Shown here piece after piece: positions 44,214-54,125 of a stretch of 64,000 nucleotides of DNA. The stretch covers positions 610,001 through 674,000 of the forward strand of contig JAMWET010003419.1 in the NCBI GenBank assembly GCA_024036415.1, written 5' to 3'. The first letter of the stretch is position 1, and every line of letters starts with the position of its first letter. The position numbers were made by a program, and so were the translations under genes. The notes under the pieces were generated by a model. That model was not told where the DNA came from, made no database searches, and saw nothing but the letters and a program-made list of their open reading frames with translations. This stretch comes from Prochilodus magdalenae (Eukaryota > Chordata > Actinopteri > Characiformes > Prochilodontidae).

Positions 44214-45742
44214 CAGTGGGGTGCGAAAGTTTGGGCAGCGTTTTTAATTTTCCTGATTTACCTTTATAAAGCATTGATTGTATAAAAAATTGCGTTAAAT
44301 ATATCATATAGGGGACAAACACAGTGATATTTGAGAAGTGAAATGAAGTTTATATGATTTACAGAAAGTGTGCAATAATTGGTTAAACAAAAGTAGGCAG
44401 GTGCATAAATTTGGGCACTGTTGTCATTTTATTGATTTCAAAACCTTTAGAACTAATTACTGGAACTCAAATTTGGTTTGGTAAGTTCAGTGACCCTTGA
44501 CCTCCATACACAGGTGACTCCAATTATGAGAAAGGGTATTTAAGGGGGGCAATTGTAAGTTTTTCTCCTTTTTGCATCTTCTCTGAAGAGGCGCAGTATG
44601 GGAGTCTCAAAACAACTTTCAAATGACCTGAAAACAAAGATTGTTCACCGTCATGGTTTAGGGGAAGGATACAGAAAGCTATCTCAGAGATTTCAGCTTT
44701 CAGTCTCCACTGTGAGAAACATTGTGAGAAAATGGAAGACCACAGGCACAGTTCAAGTCAAGGCTCGAAGTGGCAGACCAAGAAAAATCTGGAATAAACA
44801 GAAGCGAAGGATGTTGAGAACAGTCAGAGTCAACCCACAGACCAGCACCAAAGACCTACAACATGATCTTGCTGCTGATGGAGTCACTGTGCATCGTTCA
44901 ACTATTCGGCACACTTTACACAAGGAGATGCTGTATGGGAGAGTGATGCAGAGGAAGCCTTTTCTCCGCCCACATCACAAACAGAGCCGCTTGAGGTATG
45001 CTAAAGCACATTTGGACAAGCCAGCTTCATCTTGGAATAAGGTGCTGTGTTATTTGGGCATAACAAGGGCCGTTATGCATGGAGGAAAAAGAACACAGCA
45101 CTCCAAGAAAAACACCTGCTACCTACAGTGGCGGTTCCATCATGCTGTGAATCTTGTTAAAGTTGAGGGACGCATGGATTCCAATCAATATCAGCAGATT
45201 CTGGAGACCAAAGCTGCGCCGGGGCTGGATCTTCCAACAAGACAACGACCCTAAACACTGCTCAAAATCTACTAATGCATTCATGCAGAGGAACAAGTAC
45301 AACGTTCTGGAATGGCCATCTCAGTCCCCAGACCTGAATATTATTGAAAATCTGTGGTGTCACTTAAAGAGAGCTGTCCATGCTCGGAAACCATCAAACC
45401 TGAATGCACTAGAGATGTTTTGTAAAGAAGAATGGTCTAAAATACCTTTAGCCACAATCCAGACTCTCATTAGAAGCTATAAGAAGCGTTTAGAGGCTGT
45501 TATTTCTGCGAAAGAAGGATCTACTAAAGGTTTTTTTTTTTTGGTGCCCAAATTTATGCACCTGCCTAATTTTGTTTAACCAATTATTGCACACTGTCTG
45601 TAAATCATATAAACTTCATTTCACTTCTCAAATATCACTGTGTTTGTCCCCTATATGATATATTTTTTATCCAAACAAGCAATGCTTTATAAAGGTAAAT
45701 CAGGAAAATTAACAAGGCTGCCCAAACTTTCGCACCCCACTG
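44214..45742 (+). mobile_element. Tc1-like transposon, family B, nearly full length
   Basis: The element is 1529 bp. The ends are CAGTGGGGTGCGAAAGTTTG and its reverse complement, with long terminal inverted repeats of about 200 bases (to 'gtgcataaatttgggcac' on the left and 'gtgcccaaatttatgcac' on the right). TA flanks both ends (44212-44213, 45743-45744). The inside holds one transposase pseudogene. The repeat ends are still well matched, so insertion is not very old. Confidence 0.93.
44598..45579 (+). pseudogene. Tc1 transposase, inactivated
   Basis: The first frame (44598 to about 45220) starts 'MGVSKQLSNDLKTKIVHRHG' and holds the paired helix-turn-helix DNA-binding region and the linker 'SGRPRK'. 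The catalytic core has lost the segment with the first aspartate (the W-T-D-E-T block) and the glycine-rich block, so the frame runs from 'SSWNKVL' into unrelated residues. A shift to another frame restores 'FQQDNDPKHCSKS' (second Asp) and 'SPDLNIIENLW' (third acidic residue, DD34E spacing). With one ligand deleted and at least one frameshift it cannot be active. Confidence 0.9.
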
Positions 45743-46233
45743 TATATGTGGTGTATCAGGATATGTACTGTTTCAGACATCTCATCTGTTGGAGCTGTTA
45801 GGTGTAGGCCTATAGAGATCACCAACAACATCCATATAGCTGGGTGTGCCCACCTTAACAAGACTACATTCTCTCTCACGTTTAGCCTTAAATTCTCATG
45901 GTTGTCCTCTGATGTTCTTGTTACAAGATCATGTCTGGCCTCACAAGACTCACGTGGACCATTAGATGCCCATGTATTCCAGTTTATAAACAAATGCATA
46001 AAATGTTTATTTTACTTTTTCCTTTATTGATTATTATGTAATCTGCAGGAATCAAATGAACATTTATGTAACACACAGAGCTGTAATTCAGTGTCGGCCG
46101 TGAATAGGTACTGTAAATAAAATCTCTAAATCTCTAACTTTGTGGTTCTGTAAAGTAGTTAAAGGAAAAAAAGTGAAATAATATAATAATAATAATAATA
46201 ATAATTTGTACATTTCCATGTGAAAATTCCGTA

Positions 46234-46582
46234 TACTGCACGGCAAAGTCTTAGGCACCTCAGAAATATTTAAATGGCACATTATGCAGGCTGTAAGCAC
46301 TTTCATTTTCTGAAGAACAAATATTAGAATTAATATAAACAACATGAATACATTCCTAAGTAGTAACGTCATGTGTCCGTGTGCTTGTTTTAATAAGGTG
46401 TGCTGCTAATGGAACTGAACAGATTTTGTGCAATGGCTGGGGACCTCAAAGAGTAAATCTGGAAGCCTGCCTTCATCAGACTGGTTTAAAAGAAGCCAAC
46501 CTCATTTATAAAACAAGCAGAAACACCTGCTGTGGTGAATTCTTTTAGTGCCTTAGTGCCAAAGACTGGTGCACAGTACTGT
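46234..46582. mobile_element. Short inverted-repeat element (MITE-like)
   Basis: The left end reads TACTGCACGGCAAAGTCTTA and 'ggcac'. The right end, reverse-complemented, reads TACTGTGCACCAGTCTTTGG and 'cac'. The ends resemble the 'actgtgcaaaagtcttaggc' termini of a fish Tc1-like family. No coding sequence. Confidence 0.6.
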
Positions 46583-46933
46583 ATGTGGTTTTGGAGCTGT
46601 TTAAAGGAAACATCGGCAACCCAATGAAATGAGCCGTGGGATTATAACTTCCAGCAAAAACAATGGATACATGCCTTTTATAAAAAGTACCATTACTTAC
46701 ATGACCAATCAAACACGTAATACCTGCAGTACATTAACAATATTAACAGACCTGGTCTGGATCCAGAACAAATCCAAAGTACAAAAAATACCTTTCTGAA
46801 ACATTTTATCAACTGAAAACAAACCTCACACAGTGGACGCATGGTTTTGTTTATGGTGGAAGACAATGGGAAACCAAAAATGGAGCTGAAAAAAAGAAAA
46901 ACAGAAAAATATTAAGGCAATAAAATAATGGCA

Positions 46934-48216
46934 ATCCAGATCCATACTGACTCACACTCCTCTATGTGTCTAATCCACATCCATACTGACTCATTCTCCT
47001 CTATGTGTCTAATCCACATCCATACTGACTCACACTCCTCTATGTGTCTAATCCACATCCATACTGACTCACACTCCTCTATGTGTCTAATCCACATCCA
47101 TACTGACTCACACTCCTCTGTGTGTCTAATCCACATCCATACTGACTCACGTTCTTCTGTGTCTAATCCACATCCATACTGATTTACGCTCCTCTATGTG
47201 TCTAATCCACATCCATACTGACCCTCACTCCTCTATGTGTCTAATCCACATCCATACTGACTCACGTTCTTCTGTGTCTAATCCACATCCATACTGATTT
47301 ACGCTCCTCTATGTGTCTAATCCACATCCATACTGACTCACGCTCCTCTATGTGTCTAATCCACATCCATACTGACTCACGCTCCTCTATGTGTCTAATC
47401 CACATCCATACTGACTCACACTCCTCTGTGTGTCTAATCCACATCCATACTGACTCACGTTCTTCTGTGTCTAATCCACATCCATACTGACTCACGCTCC
47501 TCTATGTGTCTAATCCACATCCATACTGACTCACGTTCTTCTGTGTCTAATCCACATCCATACTGACTCACGCTCCTCTATGTGTCTAATCCACATCCAT
47601 ACTGACTCACGTTCTTCTGTGTCTAATCCACATCCATACTGATTTACGCTCCTCTATGTGTCTAATCCACATCCATACTGACTCACGCTCCTCTATGTGT
47701 CTAATCCACATCCATACTGACTCACGCTCCTCTATGTGTCTAATCCACATCCATACTGACTCACACTCCTCTGTGTGTCTAATCCACATCCATACTGACT
47801 CACGTTCTTCTGTGTCTAATCCACATCCATACTGACTCACGCTCCTCTGTGTGTCTAATCCACATCCATACTGACTCACGTTCTTCTGTGTCTAATCCAC
47901 ATCCATACTGACTCACGCTCCTCTATGTGTCTAATCCACATCCATACTGACTCACGCTCCTCTATGTGTCTAACCCACAGCCATACTGACTCACGCTCCT
48001 CTATGTGTCTAATCCACATCCATACTGACTCACGTTCCTCTATGTGTCTAATCCACAGCCATACTGACTCATCCTCCTCTATGTGTCTAATCCACAGCCA
48101 TACTGACTCACACTTCTTTATGTGCCTAATCCACAGCCATAGTAACCCGCACTTCTCCTTTGTGTTTAATCCACACTCGTACTGACCTGTAGTCCTCTGT
48201 ATGTCTAATCTACAGG
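46934..48216. repeat. 39/37-bp minisatellite, about 33 units
   Basis: The main unit is CTAATCCACATCCATACTGA plus CTCACGCTCCTCTATGTGT (39 bp). A shorter form, ending CTCACGTTCTTCTGTGT, is 37 bp. The 37-bp form breaks the reading frame, which is why minus-strand frames with a 13-residue period stop and restart. A 345-bp block (six 39-mers and three 37-mers) is repeated. Right-hand units (after about 48,050) are more diverged. Confidence 0.95.
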
Positions 48217-48527
48217 TTAGGTTAGCCATGGTAACATGGCATTCTTATATTACTCAATTCAATCACTTACTTCATGAAAAAAAGGTTTCTACTGAGACCT
48301 GTTACTGCAAGGTTCTCAAAATACACAGGCAGCATTCAAATAAAGTGTTCTTGAGACCCTCCAGTATTTGATTGACATTGTTGTGTTAAGAACATTAAGA
48401 TTTTATAACTGTAATTAACAGTATTATATAAATGATTATTTAGTTTGAAAACATAATTGTAAATTAATACAAAATAATAAAATTCCTACATTTGCCAATT
48501 GCCTCATTTTCTAAATTAGAAAGTAAA
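48217..48527 (-). other. Probable dcstamp 3' UTR
   Basis: AT-rich sequence directly after the dcstamp stop codon on the minus strand, ending at the minisatellite. No other feature is seen. Confidence 0.4.
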
Positions 48528-48878
48528 TTAGGACCGTAAACCAACCTGTCTGGCAAAAGACTTCAAGGTCGTTCTTACAGTCGGAACCCTCCGTTTGGAT
48601 CTCCTGCTCAGGATCTTTGCATGAAGCACGGCAATCCTCTCCTCAGCATGATCTGAGAAGAACTGCTCAGACACCAGCAGCCTCAGCTGGTCCATCTTTG
48701 AGGACACCATGACCAGCAGAACCAGTAGGCAAAATATGACTAACAGAGATGTCAGAGATTCATAGAGACACAGTTCTGGCTGTGGTAGGCACTTCTTCTC
48801 AAAAATGGGCACGTCATAGGAAAAGTTGTACACTTTCTTCTCTGCCTCGATGGGAAGGCCTGCAAGAAAAGCTCCTTT
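48528..48878 (-). CDS. dcstamp: dcstamp coding exon 2 (C-terminal)
   Basis: It encodes residues 353-468. 'VYNFSYDVPIFEKKCLPQPE' is an extracellular part with a conserved cysteine. 'SLTSLLVIFCLLVLLVMVSS' (about 393-412) is the last membrane segment. The cytosolic tail starts 'MDQLRLLVSEQFF' and includes 'RIAVLHAKILSRRSKRR', a close match to the end of mammalian DC-STAMP. The stop is TAA, on the plus strand at 48528-48530. A GTAAGA inside the tail (after RRVPT) could serve as an alternative donor, but the straight read-through gives the family's usual length. Confidence 0.88.
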   Translation of the reverse strand, partial: KGAFLAGLPIEAEKKVYNFSYDVPIFEKKCLPQPELCLYESLTSLLVIFCLLVLLVMVSSKMDQLRLLVSEQFFSDHAEERIAVLHAKILSRRSKRRVPTVRTTLKSFARQVGLRS

Positions 48879-51800
48879 CTGCCACAGCAAAGGACACAAG
48901 GAGGGGAAACAAACAGAAACAGGGCCACAGTGATAAAGTAGTATGTGAAGCAGTCCTCGTCCATAAGCTGGAAAAATGACTCGGATATAGACTGATCTTA
49001 ACTGATTAGACAACGTATGCTAATGTAGCCCAAGGTTAAATCATAACTCTTGTCATAGAATAATACTTTAAATTAAGTATATACATCAGTTGTGGGAGAA
49101 ACTAGTTTTTATGCATGCGTAGTTAATTGGCTACCTGGGAGTTGGGCTATATGGCGAGTTTGGGAGGAATGTATTTGGATTCCATGTGGTCGCAAAACAT
49201 GCGCAGCGTCCAAAACTGCCTACTACCGTACTACTCAGTAGGCGAAACCAGTAGGCGAGAATGTAAAGTGTGTCCGGATCCACAGTAGTCATAAAGCAGT
49301 AGGCGAAAGTTCCCCTTATTACGTACTGCTTCCGGTGAGACTTTCAAGTATGTGAGCATAGCACACTGTGCTATCCCATGATTCCACTGGAGCTGTGGAG
49401 GCGTTCTGAGCTGAGGAATGTCGGTCTGTAGAAGTGTAAGTAATCTACAACTAAACACATCTTAAAATCTTAAGATTTTGTGCAACACTAAGTAACGTTA
49501 CGAGCCGCTTTGGGACGAATATAAAGTCATTTTACATGTTTATATGAATGAATGGCGGGACTTTTACAGAGGTGGCGTGACGACTTACGCCAAATGACGT
49601 TGGCAAGATGGCGGACGTAGTAACGTCCGAGGTTGCGTGGTTACTGCGTACGCGGAAACTGTCTGTCATCTCTTTCCTCCTATGAGAGTAGTCCGGGGCG
49701 GGATCAGGTAGGGGAGAGTGCGCACGCACTCAGTCTCGGGGAAGAACATGTCGAGAGAGGGCGCCGGAGGGAGTATGCAGCTAGCATAGCTCGGTTATGT
49801 TCCACACTCGGTACTTCTCAGTTTTATTATTCTTTAGAGAACATGTACTGGAGCCTGTCAAGTGTGCAGGAGCTGTAAATGCACCCGGTTACGGTGCAGA
49901 GTTGTCAGTGAGTTAAAGTTTTTGTGAGTTTTCACTGCGTAGAAGCAGGAGCAGTATTGACTGTTAGCCGAACGAAGGCTGTACCTGCTCGTGTCACGGG
50001 CTGAGCCGTTAGCCTTAGCCTTGTTGCCCGTTCAGAGCGGAGATTTTATGGACTGTAAACATGGAGTTTGCGGTGTTAAAACAACCTCAGCGGGACGAGA
50101 CGCTGTCTGATAGCGGCCTGAGCCACCGGGGTGCTCGGGGTTCATGCTGCCCAATAGCGTCTTGAACTACCGGAAACGTTCCAGTCTCCTCGGGTTAGTA
50201 ACCGTTCAGCTGTCCTTCCAGTATCCACGGTGACGACAGAGGAGCTGTGAGATGGAGACACGGCGCTGAGATTGTGAGTAGGTTGAACAGGCCTTGTTTG
50301 CTATGTTGTTTGTTTGTCTTGCCTGCTTCAAAGTGGTGATTTTATTACTGTATTGAGTGACCAGTCGTCTCAGTAATTCTGAAGTGTCCAGTTCAGACAT
50401 TCACGAGTTTCACTGCGGTCTTATTCCCTGTAGGCTAAAAAGAGGAAGCTAATCTGTATTGTCATTGACCTTAAATAGGGTTTTACATGAATAGTTTTCA
50501 GTTTGTGTTGGTGTACAAACAGATTGTGAGGAGCGCAGAGCTAAAATGACGGTGTGGTTTATTTAACGAATTTGTAACAGAAAGAGGTTAAAAACAAGAC
50601 GAGTAACGCTCAGTACGTTAGTGGCAATAAAATAAGAGTGATGTGAGAGGAGTATTTGTATAAACAGACTAGATGAGAATCAGGTGTGTGTGTGTGTGTG
50701 TGTGTAAGTAGTACTCCGGAGAGGAGGATATGGAAAACGGAACGAGATTGGAGGAATGTGGGCACGTGACAGTGACGTCACTGGGCGGTGGGTTATGGGA
50801 AATGGAGTTCAGGAGATCGGAGGTGAGAGGAGCCAGCAGGGGTGACATTTTAAAGAGTGTTTATCTTTGAAAACAGGATTCATATTTACTGAGTGAATTT
50901 TGCTAGTGCTGAAAAGCTGAATTTATTAAATATATTTTTTATTTTATTTGCATTTTGATGTAATTGGGAGTTTAAATAGTACTTTGGCCTTTATTTATTT
51001 TACTATGAGTATTTTATTTTTGAATTGAAACTGAAAGGGGGAATTTCAATACTTTTGGGTAAAAACTAAACTATTTTATTTGGAAGCAGCTGTACAATTT
51101 CAGAACTTTCTGTTTTTACAGTACATTTCTAATTTTTCTATAGTCTGACTCCACTCTCTGGGTATGTTGCTTAAAGTACATAGTTAGATCTGGGTGGTTG
51201 AGTTAAAGCAGTAATACTGTGAACTTAACTGGTGGGAACCATGGCCATGAGCTCAGGTTAAATAATCACCCACCCCCCCTGTGGTAAAAAAGGGCTACAT
51301 TAATAACACATCATTACCCTGTTTGTCATATATCTTGTATTAGGCAAGAGTTTGTGCATAAGTAGGAATCCAGTCCCACTTTATTTGGCCTGAAGCACCT
51401 CCTCCCTCTGGTCTAACATCTTATACATGATCATTGGTACCTGCACATGACATTTGTCACTTTTTACTTCTTCGCTATCCCCTTATCGCTTATACAGTCT
51501 TTTCTCATACTACATCCAAATGTAGAAGACCTGGTCAGAACTCTTAACTTACTTAACTCTTAACTCTTAAGCTTAAACTTCTTGCAAAACCTTAAACTAA
51601 CCCTCACCCTGTTTCAAAGGTGGCTGGAGAAGCCTAAATCAATAAACATGGAACAATATTAACACTTAGCTGAAAAAAATACGCTTGTTATATACACTAC
51701 CAGTCAAAAGTGTAAGCACACCCAACTAAATTCTCTAATATACTGTCATCATTAAAAGAATGGTTGCACCCAGAAGGAAGTGTGGGGACGCAGTGCTATT

Positions 51801-53409
51801 AGGAAGGAAGATAAAGGTTACCAGAAGCTGTCAATGATGATAAATGTAGTGCTAACACAACAGATGGCTCCTCATGGAGTTGTAGAGGTTCCTAAAGGTG
51901 GCCTGTAATAGTCCATCTTATGCAGCTTGAATATTCTCACACAGTTCCTGCAGATTTGTCAGTAGGGATGGGGTATTGATAGTGCATCCAGTAGCATCCC
52001 ACACATTTTCGGTTAGGGATAGGTCTGGTGCTGCTGCTGGCCATTGGCATTGTATCTGTGTGTTTAAGGCAATGTCTAAAAAGGTTTCAAAATATGGGAG
52101 CCTTCTATGAGGAGCTGTGTCTAAACTTTTGACTGGTACTGCATGTAATGTTGATGATGGTGAAATAGTCATATATCTGGTTCTTTGGGGACTATTTATA
52201 ACCATTTCATGTAATACCTATGGCAGGATTTCCTATGCAATAAACATTCATATTGCTTTGTAAATGCATTATTTGGCATACTAATCACTTCATAAGTTCT
52301 TAGAATTACATAGTAGTAAAAATGACATTACAGAGTTTAGATCTTATTTTTACCTGCACTGTCAGTACCACAGGAACATGAAGCGACTCCAGCTCCTCCA
52401 ACCGCCTTGTCAGAGTGGTGATGACCCAATACAACAAAGCGTCCACTCCAACAAAAACGACCCAGAATACGCTGTGAGTTACGATGGGGATGCTGAATTT
52501 TAGCATGGCTTTTGCCTCTTTTTTTCTAAACCCAGCAGACGGAACCATGACATAACGTTCTGACTCCTTCTTGCTGAGAGGCAGGACTGACGGCTTCCCC
52601 TCCAGACGCTGCTTTTCGTCGTACTTTTTGAAGTTTCTGGTGATGTAGATGTTGTTGTGCTCTGGGTCAGAGCGAAACTTCACCAGGTACAATGCTGTGA
52701 AGATGAGCAACATGATGACACCCAAAAGTGGAGACACCTTCTTTCCTATGAAGGACATTGTATCAATTACAGTCAGTATGCTCTCTGCGGTCTCATTTAG
52801 GGCTCTTTCAGCTTCCAACATCTTGTTTGTGAAGTTCTGCGAATGTACGGTTGGCTTGAGAGTGATGTTTGTGAAGTAATTCCAGAACATAGTTTCTTCT
52901 GATAGAACCTTTTCGAGCTGGGTAGCCACCCAGTACAGCATTCGGATGTAATTGCTGAGAGGTGGTAGGTCAATGGCCACTAATTTTTCCCTAACAGTGC
53001 AGAGCATACCTTTGGCAAGTCCTCTGAGGTTCTTCAGTATGTTTTGAATATTTAAGAAGATCACTATAGTTGTGCCGGCTGTGATGAGCAGGTTCTTGCC
53101 TTGCCTCAAACCAATAGATACCAGAAAGAGAGTCCCTAAGCAGCGAACCCTCTGAGACAAGCACATTGCTGTGGTGATACATAGCCAAAATGTACCAGTT
53201 GTGGCAATGGATGCCTCGATGCCACATTTTAAGGGGAAGAGGAGAGAAAGAAAGAGAAGGATGGCCAAAAAGAGACTGGTGAACAGGCAGGAGATGACCA
53301 GAAGAATCTTTTCTGTCCTGCTTGTTTTAGGCTTTGTTGTATAGACACCACAAATCCTGGATAAGGTCTTGCAGAGGGTTGCCTTCGACTTCCTTGGGTT
53401 CATCTCCAT
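48528..53409 (-). CDS. dcstamp: DC-STAMP gene span (two coding exons)
   Basis: Dendritic cell-specific transmembrane protein, a multi-pass membrane protein needed for cell-cell fusion of osteoclasts and macrophage giant cells. Joining 53409-52354 and 48878-48528 on the minus strand gives 468 residues; human DC-STAMP has 470. The intron is phase 0, donor CAG|GTAAAA and acceptor TGTGGCAG|AAA behind a long pyrimidine tract. I place the start at 53409 (MEMNPRK) and not at the upstream ATG at 53436, because a good acceptor (GTGGTTTCAG|ACAGC) lies between them. That implies a non-coding exon further upstream. OC-STAMP is the closest alternative; synteny with rims2 and dpys favours DC-STAMP. Confidence 0.88.
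49580..50270 (+). promoter_or_regulatory. CpG-rich, promoter-like block inside the dcstamp intron
   Basis: In AT-rich surroundings this block is dense in CG dinucleotides. It includes GGCAAGATGGCGGACG at about 49605, a good match to the YY1 initiator motif (AAGATGGCGGC) in plus orientation. It also has 'gtgacgtcac'-like CRE halves nearby (to about 50775) and several GTGAGT or CAGGTA donors. The short frame from the ATG in the motif (49609) stops after 25 codons, so it is not a clear protein start. I read it as a possible promoter of an antisense, perhaps non-coding, transcript. Function is inferred only. Confidence 0.4.
50686..50706. repeat. (GT)n microsatellite
   Basis: About ten GT units in the dcstamp intron. 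Confidence 0.85.
51693..52145 (-). mobile_element. Tc1-like element with another Tc1-like copy nested inside
   Basis: The outer ends are ACACTACCAGTCAAAAGTGT on the left and the reverse complement of GCAGTACCAGTCAAAAGTTT on the right, a common Tc1 terminal sequence. From about 51765 the inside switches to family A (TTGCACCCAGAAGGAAGTGT and onward to about 51975), the family found three times in dpys introns. The right part returns to outer-element sequence. Confidence 0.7.
52354..53409 (-). CDS. dcstamp: dcstamp coding exon 1 (N-terminal, most of the protein)
   Basis: It encodes residues 1-352. Hydrophobic segments lie at about 35-58, 67-85, 88-122 (one or two passes), 226-244 and 304-332. 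Between them is a region of about 100 residues with three N-glycosylation sequons (NIT at 181, NFT at 192, NET at 205), suggesting it is extracellular. The basic stretch 'RRLEELESLHVPVVLTVQ' ends at the phase-0 donor. The frame is open for more than 1 kb on the minus strand, the longest non-repetitive frame in the window. Confidence 0.9.
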
Positions 53410-53436
53410 TGTTAGCTTTGCTGTCTGAAACCACAT

Positions 53437-53903
53437 GGAAAAACTACCATCACTTTTTTTTTCAAGCTGTCACAAGTCAATAAAAAAAAAAAGAACCTAT
53501 CTGTAGAATCCAGATCCAACCACAATCTGACGAAGAGACGCCAGGTGATGCAGCAAGAGAATGAACCAAAGCACACATGTAAATTAACTACAGAATGACG
53601 GAAAAAGGAGATTTATGTTTTGCAATGATCTGTAATGAACTGTAATGACCTTAACCCTATCTCTATCTAAGTGCTGTGGTGAGATGACCTAAAGAGGGCT
53701 ATGCAGGCAAAAGGCGTCCCAGAAACACTGATGAACTGATGTGCAGGGAGGAAAATCCAAAATCAATGGAGAAATCAAGGTAATTCCAAACATACCTTCA
53801 CATACTTTTTCTTGCAACTGTATCCTGTAAAATGAAGGGTAGTGATCTTACCCTGAACTCTACTCTTTCTTTTTACACTCACTGTCAAAAGAAAAGTTGC
53901 ACA
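53437..53903 (-). other. Upstream of dcstamp coding region
   Basis: It likely holds an intron and perhaps the promoter or a 5' UTR exon of dcstamp. I see the acceptor at about 53417-53428 but cannot place the upstream exon. Confidence 0.35.
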
Positions 53904-54125
53904 AATAGCAGCACCCAGAAGGAATCAAATGACAGGGGCTAAAACTTGGTGGGTAGGTTTGACATTGAAACCTACGAATGATCGAGAAGGCCTGGTGTTG
54001 CTCCACCTCCACTCCTACTGCAAAATCTGGAGGAACTGTTTGAGAATATTTAAGATAGATGGGATGGATTATCACAAGACACCATTAGGAATCTTTACAA
54101 CTCCATGCTGAGATGTCTGATGTTG
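53904..54125 (+). mobile_element. Family A Tc1-like element, short internally deleted copy
   Basis: It starts GCAGCACCCAGAAGGAATCA and soon reads 'ttggtgggtaggtttgacat', which belongs to the far end of the longer copies. It then jumps to 'ggatggattatcacaagaca' and 'cattaggaatctttacaact'. Orientation is opposite to the other copies. It is a MITE-like deletion derivative. Confidence 0.7.

Larger units (their letters stand above)
48879..52353 (-). other. dcstamp intron between the two coding exons
   Basis: It contains a G+C-rich, CpG-rich block at about 49.58-50.26 kb and a nested Tc1-like composite at 51.69-52.15 kb. No coding exon was recognised on either strand. Confidence 0.65.

Noticed and set aside
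46912..48229. Histidine- and tryptophan-rich repeat frames on both strands
   Set aside because: They are translations of the 39/37-bp array. The 37-bp units shift the frame repeatedly and both strands are equally open.
48879..49013. N-terminal extension of dcstamp exon 2 (frame open to 49013)
   Set aside because: A long pyrimidine tract and CAG at 48879-48881 give a phase-0 acceptor. With it the protein has 468 residues, close to the human length, so the extension is intron.
49609..49686. 25-codon frame beginning ATGGCGGACG in the CpG block
   Set aside because: It is short, with no homology seen. The ATG is part of a YY1 motif, which often sits at promoters without being a start codon.
53410..53436. 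Upstream in-frame ATG as the dcstamp start
   Set aside because: A good splice acceptor (GTGGTTTCAG) lies between this ATG and MEMNPRK, so the upstream part is probably intron.
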